Assembly (NCBI GenBank): GCA_023415035.1
Contig: JAEZLX010000005.1
Coordinates: forward strand, 1 to 10,943
Source of the DNA: Pseudomonadota bacterium
GTDB lineage: Bacteria > Pseudomonadota > Gammaproteobacteria > Burkholderiales > Burkholderiaceae_C
DNA: 10,943 bases
Reading direction: 5' to 3'
The translations under genes and the position numbers were made by a program. Under the pieces are notes generated by a model. That model was not told the origin of the DNA and searched no databases. It worked only from the letters and a program-made list of their open reading frames with translations. This document shows, piece after piece, positions 1 to 7,160 of the stretch (positions are counted from its first letter, which is position 1; every line of letters begins with the position of its first letter).

Positions 1-83
1 ACGGTCTCGTTCAGCTGATGGAGTTGGTGCGGGCTCAGGCTCTTGAGAGAGTCGACAAGCCGCTGGAAGTCGCGACGGCGCAT
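1..83 (-). CDS. Putative IS1595-type transposase, N-terminal fragment (runs off the window)
   Basis: Only the first 27 codons lie in the window, read leftward from an ATG at 83. The peptide starts MRRRDFQRLVDSLKSL and continues with SPHQLHQLNETV. An opening helix of the pattern F-x2-L-x3-L-x2-L-x3-Q-x2-L is typical of the N-terminus of IS1595-superfamily (ISXO2-like) transposases, ahead of their zinc-ribbon. The zinc ribbon and the catalytic domain would lie outside the window, so the family call rests on this short segment and on recall of the family. A weak GGGTAA ribosome-binding-like stretch precedes an in-place ATG at 93 in another frame; the ATG at 83 gives the recognisable peptide. The gene abuts the fliA terminator and has no role in the flagellar operon. 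It could instead be a small unrelated protein. Confidence 0.5.
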   Translation of the reverse strand, partial: MRRRDFQRLVDSLKSLSPHQLHQLNET

Positions 84-125
84 GGTGCACCATCTTACCC
101 GCCAACACGATTAGGTGACAGAGCC
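1..125 (-). mobile_element. Probable end of an insertion sequence (IS1595-like), partial
   Basis: The segment contains the putative transposase start plus about 40 bp of upstream sequence. Read on the minus strand, that sequence begins GGCTCTGTCACCTAATCGTG at about 125. It lies directly against the T-run of the fliA terminator, as expected of an element inserted just past an operon end. The boundary at 125 is an estimate: the opposite end, the matching terminal inverted repeat and the target-site duplication are outside the window, so the exact edge cannot be seen. Confidence 0.4.
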
Positions 126-153
126 AAAGAAAAGACCGGCCCAGGCCGGTCTT
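126..153 (-). terminator. Intrinsic terminator of the fliA operon
   Basis: A perfect 10-bp inverted repeat, AAGACCGGCC at 132-141 and GGCCGGTCTT at 144-153, is separated by two bases, so the real loop is about 4 nt. On the minus strand the stem is followed by TTTCTTTGG at 123-131, giving a T-rich tract. It begins 25 bp after the fliA stop codon. Stem, loop and T-run in this orientation are those of a Rho-independent terminator ending the leftward transcript. Confidence 0.9.
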
Positions 154-178
154 GCTGTTTCTGGCGACGCGGATCGCC

Positions 179-901
179 TCAGTGGTCCCGCAGTTTGGCG
201 CGCAACCGGGCGATCGACTGGCTGTGCAACTGGCAGACGCGGGACTCGGTCACGCCGAGCACGGCCGCGATCTCCTTGAGGTTCATGTCGTGCTCATAGT
301 ACATGCTCATGATGTGCTGCTCGCGCTCGGGCAGGCCCTTGATCGCCTCGACCAGGGCCATGCGCATGCGCTGGTCCTGCAGCAGGGCGGACGGATCGGG
401 CTCCGATGCCCCCATGTGCCGGTCGAGAAAACTGTCCTCGTCGTCACTGCCATTGCCGCCGCCGATGTCCTCCAGGTACACCAGCTGCGTGCCGCGCACC
501 TTGGCAAGCAGGTGCTGGTAGTCGGCCAGGGTCATGCCCAGCTCGGCAGCGATCTCGGACTCCAGCGGCGCCCGGTGCAGGCGCTGCTGCAGACGATGTA
601 CCGCCTGTTCGATTTCCTTCTGGCTCTTGCGCGAGCCGCGCGACATCCAGTCGCCGTCGCGCAGCTCGTCCAGCATGGCGCCACGGATGCGCTGGCTGGC
701 GAAGGTCTCGAACTGCACGCCCTGCGAAGGCTCGTAGCGCGCGATCGCCTCGGTCAGGCCGATCATGCCGACCTGGATCAGGTCATCCAGCTCCACACTC
801 GGCGGCAGCTTGGCAATCATGTGGTGAGCCAGGCGCCGGACCAGTGGGGTGTATTTGCGCAGCTGGTCTTCCCGTTGAAGGGTTCCCTTGGCGGTATACA
901 T
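179..901 (-). CDS. fliA: FliA, flagellar sigma-28 factor
   Basis: Encodes a 240-residue sigma factor of the sigma-70 family that directs RNA polymerase to late flagellar promoters (flagellin, chemotaxis, stator genes); E. coli FliA is about the same length. Residues 14-92 carry sigma region 2, with a YTPLVRRLAHHMIAKLPPSV start and the core-binding/-10 segment around LIQVGMIGLTEAI and FETFASQRIRGAMLDELR. Residues 184-237 carry region 4 with the helix-turn-helix NLKEIAAVLGVTESRVCQLH. The frame is open upstream, but the ATG at 901 is chosen because the protein then begins MYTAKGTLQRE as in betaproteobacterial FliA, and a GGAG lies 8 nt upstream. The ATG at 934 has no clear ribosome-binding site. 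The start is 4 bp beyond the stop of the preceding gene, so its ribosome-binding site lies inside that gene and translation is probably coupled. Being last in the block, fliA is expressed with the export genes. Confidence 0.97.
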   Translation of the reverse strand: MYTAKGTLQREDQLRKYTPLVRRLAHHMIAKLPPSVELDDLIQVGMIGLTEAIARYEPSQGVQFETFASQRIRGAMLDELRDGDWMSRGSRKSQKEIEQAVHRLQQRLHRAPLESEIAAELGMTLADYQHLLAKVRGTQLVYLEDIGGGNGSDDEDSFLDRHMGASEPDPSALLQDQRMRMALVEAIKGLPEREQHIMSMYYEHDMNLKEIAAVLGVTESRVCQLHSQSIARLRAKLRDH

Positions 902-905
902 CGTC

Positions 906-1679
906 TCAACTCCAATAGATGCGAACCTCTGCATGGGCGATGCTGCCGGGTTCTCCGCCGCTGTCCATGTCGTCATAGCTCAAAGTCCTCGTCAAGGCAC
1001 CCTCGCGGGCGAGATCACCCCATTGCCGGTCCGGCCACACCGCGATCTCCAGACCGAGGTGTCTCCGTGCGCAGTCGGCCACGGACCGCACCACCTGATC
1101 CAGTCCCGCGTTCCCGGGCCCGTCGTTCGCCCCGGTGTCCAGCGGTGCCAGCACAGGCACCAGGTCGGCCTGGTGCAGCAGCTTGACGGCACAGTAGACG
1201 TCAATGCTGCCGGGCTCGGGTTGCAACACGGGCACCATCACCGAGGCGCTCGTACCCGACAGCAGCCCGGCCAGCTCGTCGGCCGGCGCGTACAGCAGTG
1301 CCGCGGTCTGGTGATCGAACGGCGCCAGCAGGCGCGACACCGCGATGCGTGCACCGCCCGCCCGTGCCGTCGCCTGCAATGCCTTCAACCCCTGCGCGGA
1401 CGGCAGGATGGGCCATGGCTCCATGGGTCGGAAGGCGTGTGTCTCGGGCGCGTCGAGCACCTGCATGAGCCCGGCACCTGGCGCTTTCGGGTTCTCCTGA
1501 GCGGTGGCATCCAGAATCACGGGGGCCAGGCCGGTGTCGCGGATCCGGCAAGCCAGCCAGTAAAGGGCTTCATAAGCCTGCTCCGGCTCGACCGGGCTGA
1601 CCACCGGCACCAGCGATGCCGATCCGTGCAAAGGGCCGGCACGCAGACCGGCGGCCTGGTGCATCCCGCGCTCAAACAT
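906..1679 (-). CDS. Degenerate FlhG/FleN-like protein lacking the Walker A motif
   Basis: Encodes 257 residues in the exact place of flhG, between flhF and fliA. In its family FlhG is a MinD/ParA-type ATPase that controls flagellar number and stimulates the FlhF GTPase through an N-terminal helix with the motif DQAxxLR. Here residues 7-13 read HQAAGLR, matching that motif except for the first position. Residues 23-57 follow the MinD outline of first strand, helix and second strand ending VILDA, but the P-loop expected near residues 27-36 (GKGGxGKT) is replaced by SPVEPEQAY, with no lysine. Residues 152-168, LQPEPGSIDVYCAVKLL, match the FlhG segment TPEPTS-x-DAY-x-x-IKLL. The C-terminus shows no obvious amphipathic membrane-targeting helix. 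The start at 1679 overlaps the flhF stop by 8 bp, with a GGGGG ribosome-binding-like stretch upstream; an ATG at 1664 is an alternative. It probably lacks ATPase activity but may still act on FlhF. The family assignment is by position and motif pattern, not a database hit. Confidence 0.75.
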   Translation of the reverse strand: MFERGMHQAAGLRAGPLHGSASLVPVVSPVEPEQAYEALYWLACRIRDTGLAPVILDATAQENPKAPGAGLMQVLDAPETHAFRPMEPWPILPSAQGLKALQATARAGGARIAVSRLLAPFDHQTAALLYAPADELAGLLSGTSASVMVPVLQPEPGSIDVYCAVKLLHQADLVPVLAPLDTGANDGPGNAGLDQVVRSVADCARRHLGLEIAVWPDRQWGDLAREGALTRTLSYDDMDSGGEPGSIAHAEVRIYWS

Positions 1680-3204
1680 GCAGCGCCCCCGGCTCGATAC
1701 CGCGCGACGACGCCTGACCGAAGTAGAACCCCATGTCGGTGGACGCGGGATCGTAGGCCGACTTGCCGCGGGTGCCCATGGACACGCGCACCAGCGAGGC
1801 GGCATCGGGGCCCTGCCAGTCCTCGGGAACGCGCTGGCCGTTGGCCACACCGCGCAGCACCGCCTGGTGGCGGATCAGCGCGTCGATGGCGGGGCCGAGC
1901 TTCACAGCCTCGTCCACCTTGGACAACACCACACCATGCAGCGTGCTGGCCTTGAACGAGGTCAACACCTCGTCGATCGTGTCACCATGCGCGCCGGCAT
2001 TGAGCACCAGCACCTTCTTGATCTGCGGCGCATCCAGCATGTCGAGCATGTCCTGGATGCGCTGGTCGCGCTGGCCCAGTCCGGCGGTGTCGATGATCAC
2101 CATGCGCTTGCCGGACAGCAGCTGCAGCAGGTCGTGCAGCGCGGCGCGGTCATGCGCGAGGTGCGCAACCACACCCAGCATGCGGCCGTAGGTGCGCAGC
2201 TGTTCGTAGCCGGAGACGCGGTAGGTGTCCAGCGTGATCAGACCGACGCTGCCGGGGCCGTGCAGCCTGACGCATTGCGCGGCCAGCTTGGCTGCGGTGG
2301 TGGTCTTGCCCACGCCTGTGGCGCCAACGAGCGCCACCACACCGCCTTCTTCCACCAGTCCTGCCCTGGGCGAGACGGCACGCAGGTTGCGCGCCAGCAC
2401 GTCCATGACCCAGCGCATGGCGTCGGCACCGCCCACATGCGGCGGCATGCGTTCGAGCACCGCACGCGACATCGCGGGCGAGTAGCCGGCACGGATCAGC
2501 TTGTGCATCAGGCTGGATTGCGTCGGGTTCTGGCGCGACGATCCCAGCCAGGCGAGCGTGTTGAAGCGGTCCTCGATCAGATCCTTGAGCGCTGCCAGCT
2601 CCACAGCCAGCCGGCCGTCGGCGGCAGGTTCTGCGGAAGCGGCTGGCAGGGCCTGCTCTTCCCAGGCGGGTGCTGCCACCGGGCGGGTGCGGATGGGCTC
2701 GGGCACAGGCTGCTGCACAAAGGTCTGCTCATGCATCGGCGCCCGGAAGGCATCGGCGCGCGGTGAGGCGGGCGGCGGCACCTGCACCCGCTCGCCCTCG
2801 AAACGGCGCTGAGTGGCGGGCATGGCCGGCGACTGCATGGCCTCGCGGCGCTTGCGCAGCATGCGCTCGCGCACGTACTCCTGGAACGAGAGGGTACTCA
2901 TGGCCAGTGCCTGGGTATCGCCGTCCACGGTGTCGTCCACAGCGGGACGTGCCGACGGTACGGACTGTACTGCCGCCGCGGGCTGCATCGGACGCGATGC
3001 CGCTGAGGCTTCGCGGTCACCACCCTGCTGGGCGGCGCGCGCGGCCGGCACGATGGCGGCCAGACCCGCCTCGGATGTGGCCATGACCTCGAACCCGTCG
3101 TCGGTCTGGCGCGTGGAAAGGATGACGGCGTTCTCGCCGAACTGGCGGCGCGCCTTGGCCAAGGCCTCGCGCGATGACTGGGCGATGAAGCGTTGGATGT
3201 TCAT
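1672..3204 (-). CDS. flhF: FlhF, SRP-type GTPase for flagellar placement
   Basis: Encodes a 510-residue GTPase of the signal-recognition-particle family (with Ffh and FtsY) that marks the site of flagellum assembly at the membrane. It opens MNIQRFIAQSSREALAKARR, the usual B-domain start. A long low-complexity linker rich in Ala, Pro and Gln follows at about residues 50-195. The helical N-domain spans about 200-280 and the GTPase domain runs from about 285. Visible motifs are the P-loop GATGVGKTT at 294-302, DTYRVSGYEQL at 326-336, DTAG at 372-375 and SKVDE at 428-432, where most relatives have TKLDE. After the conserved RVPEDW the protein has about 45 more residues ending GIEPGALHV. The start overlaps the flhA stop as ATGA, with GGAGA upstream. 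It should work with the altered FlhG-like protein encoded next. Confidence 0.97.
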   Translation of the reverse strand: MNIQRFIAQSSREALAKARRQFGENAVILSTRQTDDGFEVMATSEAGLAAIVPAARAAQQGGDREASAASRPMQPAAAVQSVPSARPAVDDTVDGDTQALAMSTLSFQEYVRERMLRKRREAMQSPAMPATQRRFEGERVQVPPPASPRADAFRAPMHEQTFVQQPVPEPIRTRPVAAPAWEEQALPAASAEPAADGRLAVELAALKDLIEDRFNTLAWLGSSRQNPTQSSLMHKLIRAGYSPAMSRAVLERMPPHVGGADAMRWVMDVLARNLRAVSPRAGLVEEGGVVALVGATGVGKTTTAAKLAAQCVRLHGPGSVGLITLDTYRVSGYEQLRTYGRMLGVVAHLAHDRAALHDLLQLLSGKRMVIIDTAGLGQRDQRIQDMLDMLDAPQIKKVLVLNAGAHGDTIDEVLTSFKASTLHGVVLSKVDEAVKLGPAIDALIRHQAVLRGVANGQRVPEDWQGPDAASLVRVSMGTRGKSAYDPASTDMGFYFGQASSRGIEPGALHV

Positions 3205-5285
3205 GCTGCGATCTCTCCAAGAATCGGACCGATGCGGATGAGGTGGGTCTCAGGAATTTCGCTGTGCGCCAGCACCTGCAGACGGGGCGCCGCGCGGCGA
3301 AGCAGGCGCGCCATGGCGCTGCGGATGGCGTCGGGCACCAGCAGGCACGCGGGCACGCCCTTTTCCTCCTGCTGGTTGGCCACGTCGGTGGCCGACTTGC
3401 TGAGCATCTCGGCCACGCCGGGGTCGAGCGCCGAACCGTTGGCGCTGGCCAGGGCCTGCATCAGCAGACGCTCCAGGCCAGGCTCGATGGCGATGACCTC
3501 CAGCTCCTTCACGGGGCCATAGATCTGCTGGATGATGGCCGGCGCCAGCGCGATGCGCACACGCCGCGCGAGTTCGGCCGGATCGGTGGTGGATGGGGCG
3601 TGCTCCGCCAGCGACTCGATGATCGAGCGGATGTCGCGCACGTGCACACCTTCCTCCAGCAGCAGCTGGAGCACTTTCTGGAAGGTGGTGATCGGGACCA
3701 TTTTCGGCACGACTTCTTCGATCAGCTTCGGGGCCAGGCGGGTCACGTGTTCGACCAGATCCTGGGTCTCCGTCCGGCTCAGCAACCTGGCCGCCTGGAC
3801 TTGCATCAAGTGTGACAAATGGGTCGCAAGCACAGTCTCGGAATCAACCACCGTAAAACCGGCCATCTGGGCGTTTTCCCGCTGGCGCTCGTCGATCCAG
3901 TGCGCCGGCAGACCAAAGGCCGGATCGGTCGTGGGTGTGCCCAGCAGCGGCGTGCTGATGCCGCCCGGGTTGATGGCCAGGAACATGCCCGGGAACACCT
4001 CGCCCTCGCCCACCACCACGCCGCGCAGTGTGATGCGGTAGGCACTGGGCTTGAGTTCCAGGTTGTCGCGCACATGGACAGCCGGCGGCAGGAAGCCGAC
4101 CTCCTGCGCGAACTTCTTGCGCACGCCCTTGATGCGCGTGAGCAGGTCGCCCTGGCGGTCCTTGTCCACCATGGCAATCAGGCGGTAGCCCAGCTCCAGA
4201 CCCAGCAGATCCACCGGCTGCAGGTCGTCCCACGAGGCCTCGCCATCGGGTTGCCCCAGTGGCGCGGCAACCTCCTCGACCTTGGGCTTGCTCTCTTCCT
4301 TGTGGCGCCACCAGGCCAGCGTGCCAAGAATGGAAGCGAACAGCAGGAACACCAGGTGCGGCATGCCCGGCACCACGCCCAGCAGGAACAGCACGCCGGC
4401 GGTGATGCCCATCACGCGCGGCGACATGAACAGCTGGTCGACCACCTGGTCGCTCAGGTCCTCGTCCTTGCCCACGCGAGAGACCACCATGGCCGCCGCC
4501 ACCGAGATCAGCAGCGCGGGAATCTGCGCGACCAGCGCGTCACCCACCGCCAGCAGGATGTAGCTGTCCGCCGCCTCGCCGGTACCCAGGCCGTGCTGGG
4601 CCATGCCGATGATGAGGCCGCCGATGATGTTGATCAGCAGGATGATGATGCCGGCGATGGCATCGCCGCGCACGAACTTGGAGGCGCCATCCATGGAGCC
4701 GAAGAACTCGGCTTCTTCGCCGACCTCGGCGCGTCGGCGTTTGGCTTCCTTCTCGTCGATGAGGCCGGCGTTGAGGTCGGCATCGATCGCCATCTGTTTG
4801 CCCGGCATGGCGTCCAGCGTGAAACGCGCCGACACCTCGGCAATGCGCTCGGAGCCTTTGGTGATCACGACAAAGTTGATCACCACCAGAATGGCGAATA
4901 CGATCAGGCCGACGGCGAAATTGCCGCCGATCAGGAAATGCCCGAAGGCCTCGATCACCGCGCCGGCCGCACCCGGACCGGTGTGGCCTTCCATCAGCAC
5001 GACGCGCGTGGAGGCCACGTTGAGCGACAGGCGCAGCAGCGTGGTCAGCAGCAGCACCGACGGAAAAACCGAAAAATCCAGCGGGCGGCGCATGTAGGCG
5101 GCCACCAGCATCACCACCATCGCCAGCGAGATGTTGAGCGTGAAGAAGGTGTCCAGCAGCCAGGGCGGCATGGGCAGCACCATCAGCGACAGCACCACCA
5201 CGACCAGCATCGGCGCCGTCAGGCCGGTGGCCCACGCCGCGTTGCGCGTGAGCTTTTGCTTGAGCAGGGACAGTTGGGCGTTCAT
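3201..5285 (-). CDS. flhA: FlhA, flagellar type III export gate protein
   Basis: Encodes 694 residues, the normal length of FlhA, the inner-membrane export-gate component that couples proton flow to export of rod, hook and filament subunits. The N-terminal half (about 22-330) contains eight or so hydrophobic segments. Between them lies the FHIPEP signature region, RLSLNVASTRVVLMEGHTG at 85-103, and the cytoplasmic FHIPEP loop at about 143-206, ending VRGD with Asp208 at the position of the functionally essential E. coli Asp208. The cytoplasmic domain (about 355-694) contains LGLELGYRLI at 361-370, LKPSAYRITLRG at 411-422, and the C-terminal segment with EVVPKMVPITTFQKVLQLLL at 524-543. The start shares an ATGA overlap with the flhB stop, and the stop shares an ATGA overlap with flhF, so the three are almost certainly translated from one message. 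Confidence 0.98.
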   Translation of the reverse strand: MNAQLSLLKQKLTRNAAWATGLTAPMLVVVVLSLMVLPMPPWLLDTFFTLNISLAMVVMLVAAYMRRPLDFSVFPSVLLLTTLLRLSLNVASTRVVLMEGHTGPGAAGAVIEAFGHFLIGGNFAVGLIVFAILVVINFVVITKGSERIAEVSARFTLDAMPGKQMAIDADLNAGLIDEKEAKRRRAEVGEEAEFFGSMDGASKFVRGDAIAGIIILLINIIGGLIIGMAQHGLGTGEAADSYILLAVGDALVAQIPALLISVAAAMVVSRVGKDEDLSDQVVDQLFMSPRVMGITAGVLFLLGVVPGMPHLVFLLFASILGTLAWWRHKEESKPKVEEVAAPLGQPDGEASWDDLQPVDLLGLELGYRLIAMVDKDRQGDLLTRIKGVRKKFAQEVGFLPPAVHVRDNLELKPSAYRITLRGVVVGEGEVFPGMFLAINPGGISTPLLGTPTTDPAFGLPAHWIDERQRENAQMAGFTVVDSETVLATHLSHLMQVQAARLLSRTETQDLVEHVTRLAPKLIEEVVPKMVPITTFQKVLQLLLEEGVHVRDIRSIIESLAEHAPSTTDPAELARRVRIALAPAIIQQIYGPVKELEVIAIEPGLERLLMQALASANGSALDPGVAEMLSKSATDVANQQEEKGVPACLLVPDAIRSAMARLLRRAAPRLQVLAHSEIPETHLIRIGPILGEIAA

Positions 5286-6442
5286 CGGGCGTTCTCTGAA
5301 GCGTTGTCTTTCTTCCAGTGCGGGTCGAGCTCACGCGGCACGTCGGGCACCGGCACGGCGGCAGGCGCCACTCCGCGGCCGTTCATCGCGGCCTTGAGCT
5401 GATACACATAGGCGAGCACCTGTGCCACGGCCGTGTATAGGGCCGACGGGATTTCGTCGTCGATCTCGGCATGGGCGTACAGCGCCCGCGCCAGCCTGGG
5501 CGACTGCACCACGGGCACCTTGGCGGACTTGGCCACCTCGCGGATCCTCAGCGCCAGCAGGTCGGCGCCCTTGGCCACCACGCGCGGCGCGTTCATGGTG
5601 GCGTCGTCGTAGCGGATGGCCACGGCGTAGTGGGTCGGGTTCATGACCACCATGTCGGCCGCGGGCACGCGGGTGATGCTGTTGCGCATGGCCAGCTCGC
5701 GCTGGCGCTGGCGCCGCTTGCCCTTCATGTGCGGATCGCCCTCGGCCTCCTTGTGCTCGCGCTTGACCTCCTCGCGCGACATGCGCAGCCGGTGGGCGTG
5801 CAGAAATTTCTGCATCGGAAAGTCGATCAGCGCGAACACCAGCAGAACCGTCAGCAGCATGGCCACGCCCATCGTGATCCACTGCCCCAGCTGGCCCAAT
5901 GCGCCTTCCAGCGGGCGCATCAGCAGCGTGGCGAACTCCTCGATGTGCGAGCTCACAAACTGCCAGGCCACCAAACCGACCACGGCTGTCATGCCCGTCA
6001 GCTTGGCCGTTTCAAACAGCTGCTGACGCGAGAACAGGCGCCCGATGCCCGCCAGCGGGCTGATCTTTTTCAGGTCGGGCATGATGGGTTTGGTGCTCAG
6101 CGCCCAGCTGCCCGAAGCCAGCGCAATGCCGATGGCCAGCAGCGGCACGAAGAGGCCCAGCGGCAGGAACAGCCGCAGCGCGCCGCCGAGCATGCGCGAG
6201 AGGCTCTCGACCATCTGCGCAGGCTCGCGGACGCTGTTCAGGTCGAAATGCAGCTGCGCAGCCATCAGGCCGCGCAGGCCTTCGAAGCCCATGGGCAAGA
6301 GCATGATCAGCGCCGCCGCGCCGCCGCCGAGCACCGCCAGGTTGCCCAGCTCCTTGGAGCGCGGCACCTGGCCATCCTTGCGCGCCTGGTTCAGGCGCTT
6401 GGGGGTGGCTGGCAGGTTCTTGTCTTGGCTGGAGGAATCCAT
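5282..6442 (-). CDS. flhB: FlhB, export substrate-specificity switch protein
   Basis: Encodes 386 residues, the usual length of FlhB, the export-apparatus membrane protein whose self-cleavage switches export from rod/hook to filament substrates. The N-terminus has the ATPKRLNQARKDGQVPRSKE segment at 12-31 typical of the FlhB/YscU family. About four membrane segments follow between residues 33 and 208 (for example 38-54, 92-112, 147-165 and 188-208). The cytoplasmic domain has the cleavage motif NPTH at 268-271, flanked by AADMVVM and YAVAIRY, and then PRLARALYAHAEIDDEIP. After about residue 352 there is a short Pro/Ala-rich tail. The ATG at 6442 gives the canonical N-terminus but has only a weak ribosome-binding site. 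Unlike the rest of this block, it is separated from the gene before it (cheZ) by 118 bp, so it may have its own promoter. Confidence 0.98.
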   Translation of the reverse strand: MDSSSQDKNLPATPKRLNQARKDGQVPRSKELGNLAVLGGGAAALIMLLPMGFEGLRGLMAAQLHFDLNSVREPAQMVESLSRMLGGALRLFLPLGLFVPLLAIGIALASGSWALSTKPIMPDLKKISPLAGIGRLFSRQQLFETAKLTGMTAVVGLVAWQFVSSHIEEFATLLMRPLEGALGQLGQWITMGVAMLLTVLLVFALIDFPMQKFLHAHRLRMSREEVKREHKEAEGDPHMKGKRRQRQRELAMRNSITRVPAADMVVMNPTHYAVAIRYDDATMNAPRVVAKGADLLALRIREVAKSAKVPVVQSPRLARALYAHAEIDDEIPSALYTAVAQVLAYVYQLKAAMNGRGVAPAAVPVPDVPRELDPHWKKDNASENAR

Positions 6443-6560
6443 GGCTCGGTCGCAACAGGCGTTGCCACCGATTGTGGAAGTCCGCTCCGGAAACTAAAGG
6501 GCGATAAGGGCCACCCCTGACCCGCTTTTCCGGCCGATCCGGCCGATAGGCCAGGCGCGG
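6443..6560. repeat. cheZ-flhB spacer with a perfect 9-bp tandem repeat
   Basis: This 118-bp spacer is the only sizeable gap between motA and fliA. It contains CCGGCCGAT twice in tandem, at 6530-6538 and 6539-6547. Because the repeat is itself partly self-complementary, the minus-strand transcript could form a short TCGGCC/GGCCGG hairpin with a 5-nt loop. It is followed by AAAA rather than T, so it does not look like an intrinsic terminator in that direction. I see no convincing -10/-35 pair or sigma-28 promoter for flhB here. Confidence 0.6.
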
Positions 6561-7160
6561 TCAGAAGCCCAGGCTCGCCAGCAGGTCGTCAACGCCCTGC
6601 TGGTCGGTCACCACGTCGGTGCGGCCTTCGGCATCGACCACCGGCCCGTTCAGATCCGGCGTGTTCTCGGGCGCCACCGATGCGCCCGGCGCGGACTGCA
6701 GCAGCAGCGACAGCAGCTGGTCCTCGATCTGTTCGGCCAGCTGCACCACGCGCGCGATCACCTGACCCGTGAGGTCATGGAAGTCCTGCGCCATCATGAT
6801 GTCGGTCAGCCGGGCATCGGTCTGCTCGGCCGCATCGATCACATCCTTCGACCACTCCAGCAACTCGGGCATGGCCTTGCCCAGGCCGGGCACCGCCGCA
6901 ATGGTGCTGTGCAGTTGCCGGCCACGTTCGGCCACGCGCGCCTGCTCCGTCTTGCCCAGCTCCACATGGTTGAGCACCTTCTCGGCCGCCTCGCCCGTCA
7001 GGCGGGCGATGTACGACAGGCGGCTCTGCGCATCGGGCAGCTGGTCGACCGTCCCCCTGAGCCTGTCGGTGTAGCCCAGTTCCTTGAGCGCGGCGTGCAG
7101 CTGGCGCGTGATCGCGCCGAGCCGCTGATACATGTCTGTCTGTGCCTGCTCGTTCATCAT
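6561..7160 (-). CDS. cheZ: CheZ, CheY-P phosphatase
   Basis: Encodes 199 residues. CheZ removes the phosphate from CheY-P and so resets the motor signal. The protein is predicted almost wholly helical up to about residue 155. The catalytic segment AQDFHDLTGQVI contains Asp129 and Gln133, corresponding to E. coli Asp143 and Gln147. A flexible linker at about 156-185 precedes the C-terminal CheY-binding helix QQGVDDLLASLGF at 187-199, which is very typical of the family. The start codon overlaps the cheY stop by one base (TGATG), indicating coupled translation of the kinase target and its phosphatase. A second ATG immediately follows the first. Its presence fits a beta- or gammaproteobacterial host, since many other bacteria use other CheY phosphatases. 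Confidence 0.97.
   Translation of the reverse strand: MMNEQAQTDMYQRLGAITRQLHAALKELGYTDRLRGTVDQLPDAQSRLSYIARLTGEAAEKVLNHVELGKTEQARVAERGRQLHSTIAAVPGLGKAMPELLEWSKDVIDAAEQTDARLTDIMMAQDFHDLTGQVIARVVQLAEQIEDQLLSLLLQSAPGASVAPENTPDLNGPVVDAEGRTDVVTDQQGVDDLLASLGF

Noticed and set aside
152..1186. 344-codon plus-strand open frame opposite fliA and the FlhG-like gene
   Set aside because: No recognisable motif, low-complexity Arg/Pro-rich end, and no ribosome-binding site; a shadow.
906..1850. Longer version of the FlhG-like gene starting at 1850
   Set aside because: The first 57 residues are an out-of-frame reading of the flhF C-terminus; the conserved start MFERGMHQAAGLR begins at 1679.
3819..5402. 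527-codon plus-strand open frame opposite flhA
   Set aside because: Extremely His/Gln-rich and featureless, and overlaps the fully conserved FlhA frame; a shadow.
6542..6549. GCCGATAG on the plus strand, resembling a sigma-28 -10 element (also GGCGATAA at 6500-6507)
   Set aside because: No TAAA-like -35 about 15 bp upstream in either case, and the orientation would read into cheZ antisense.
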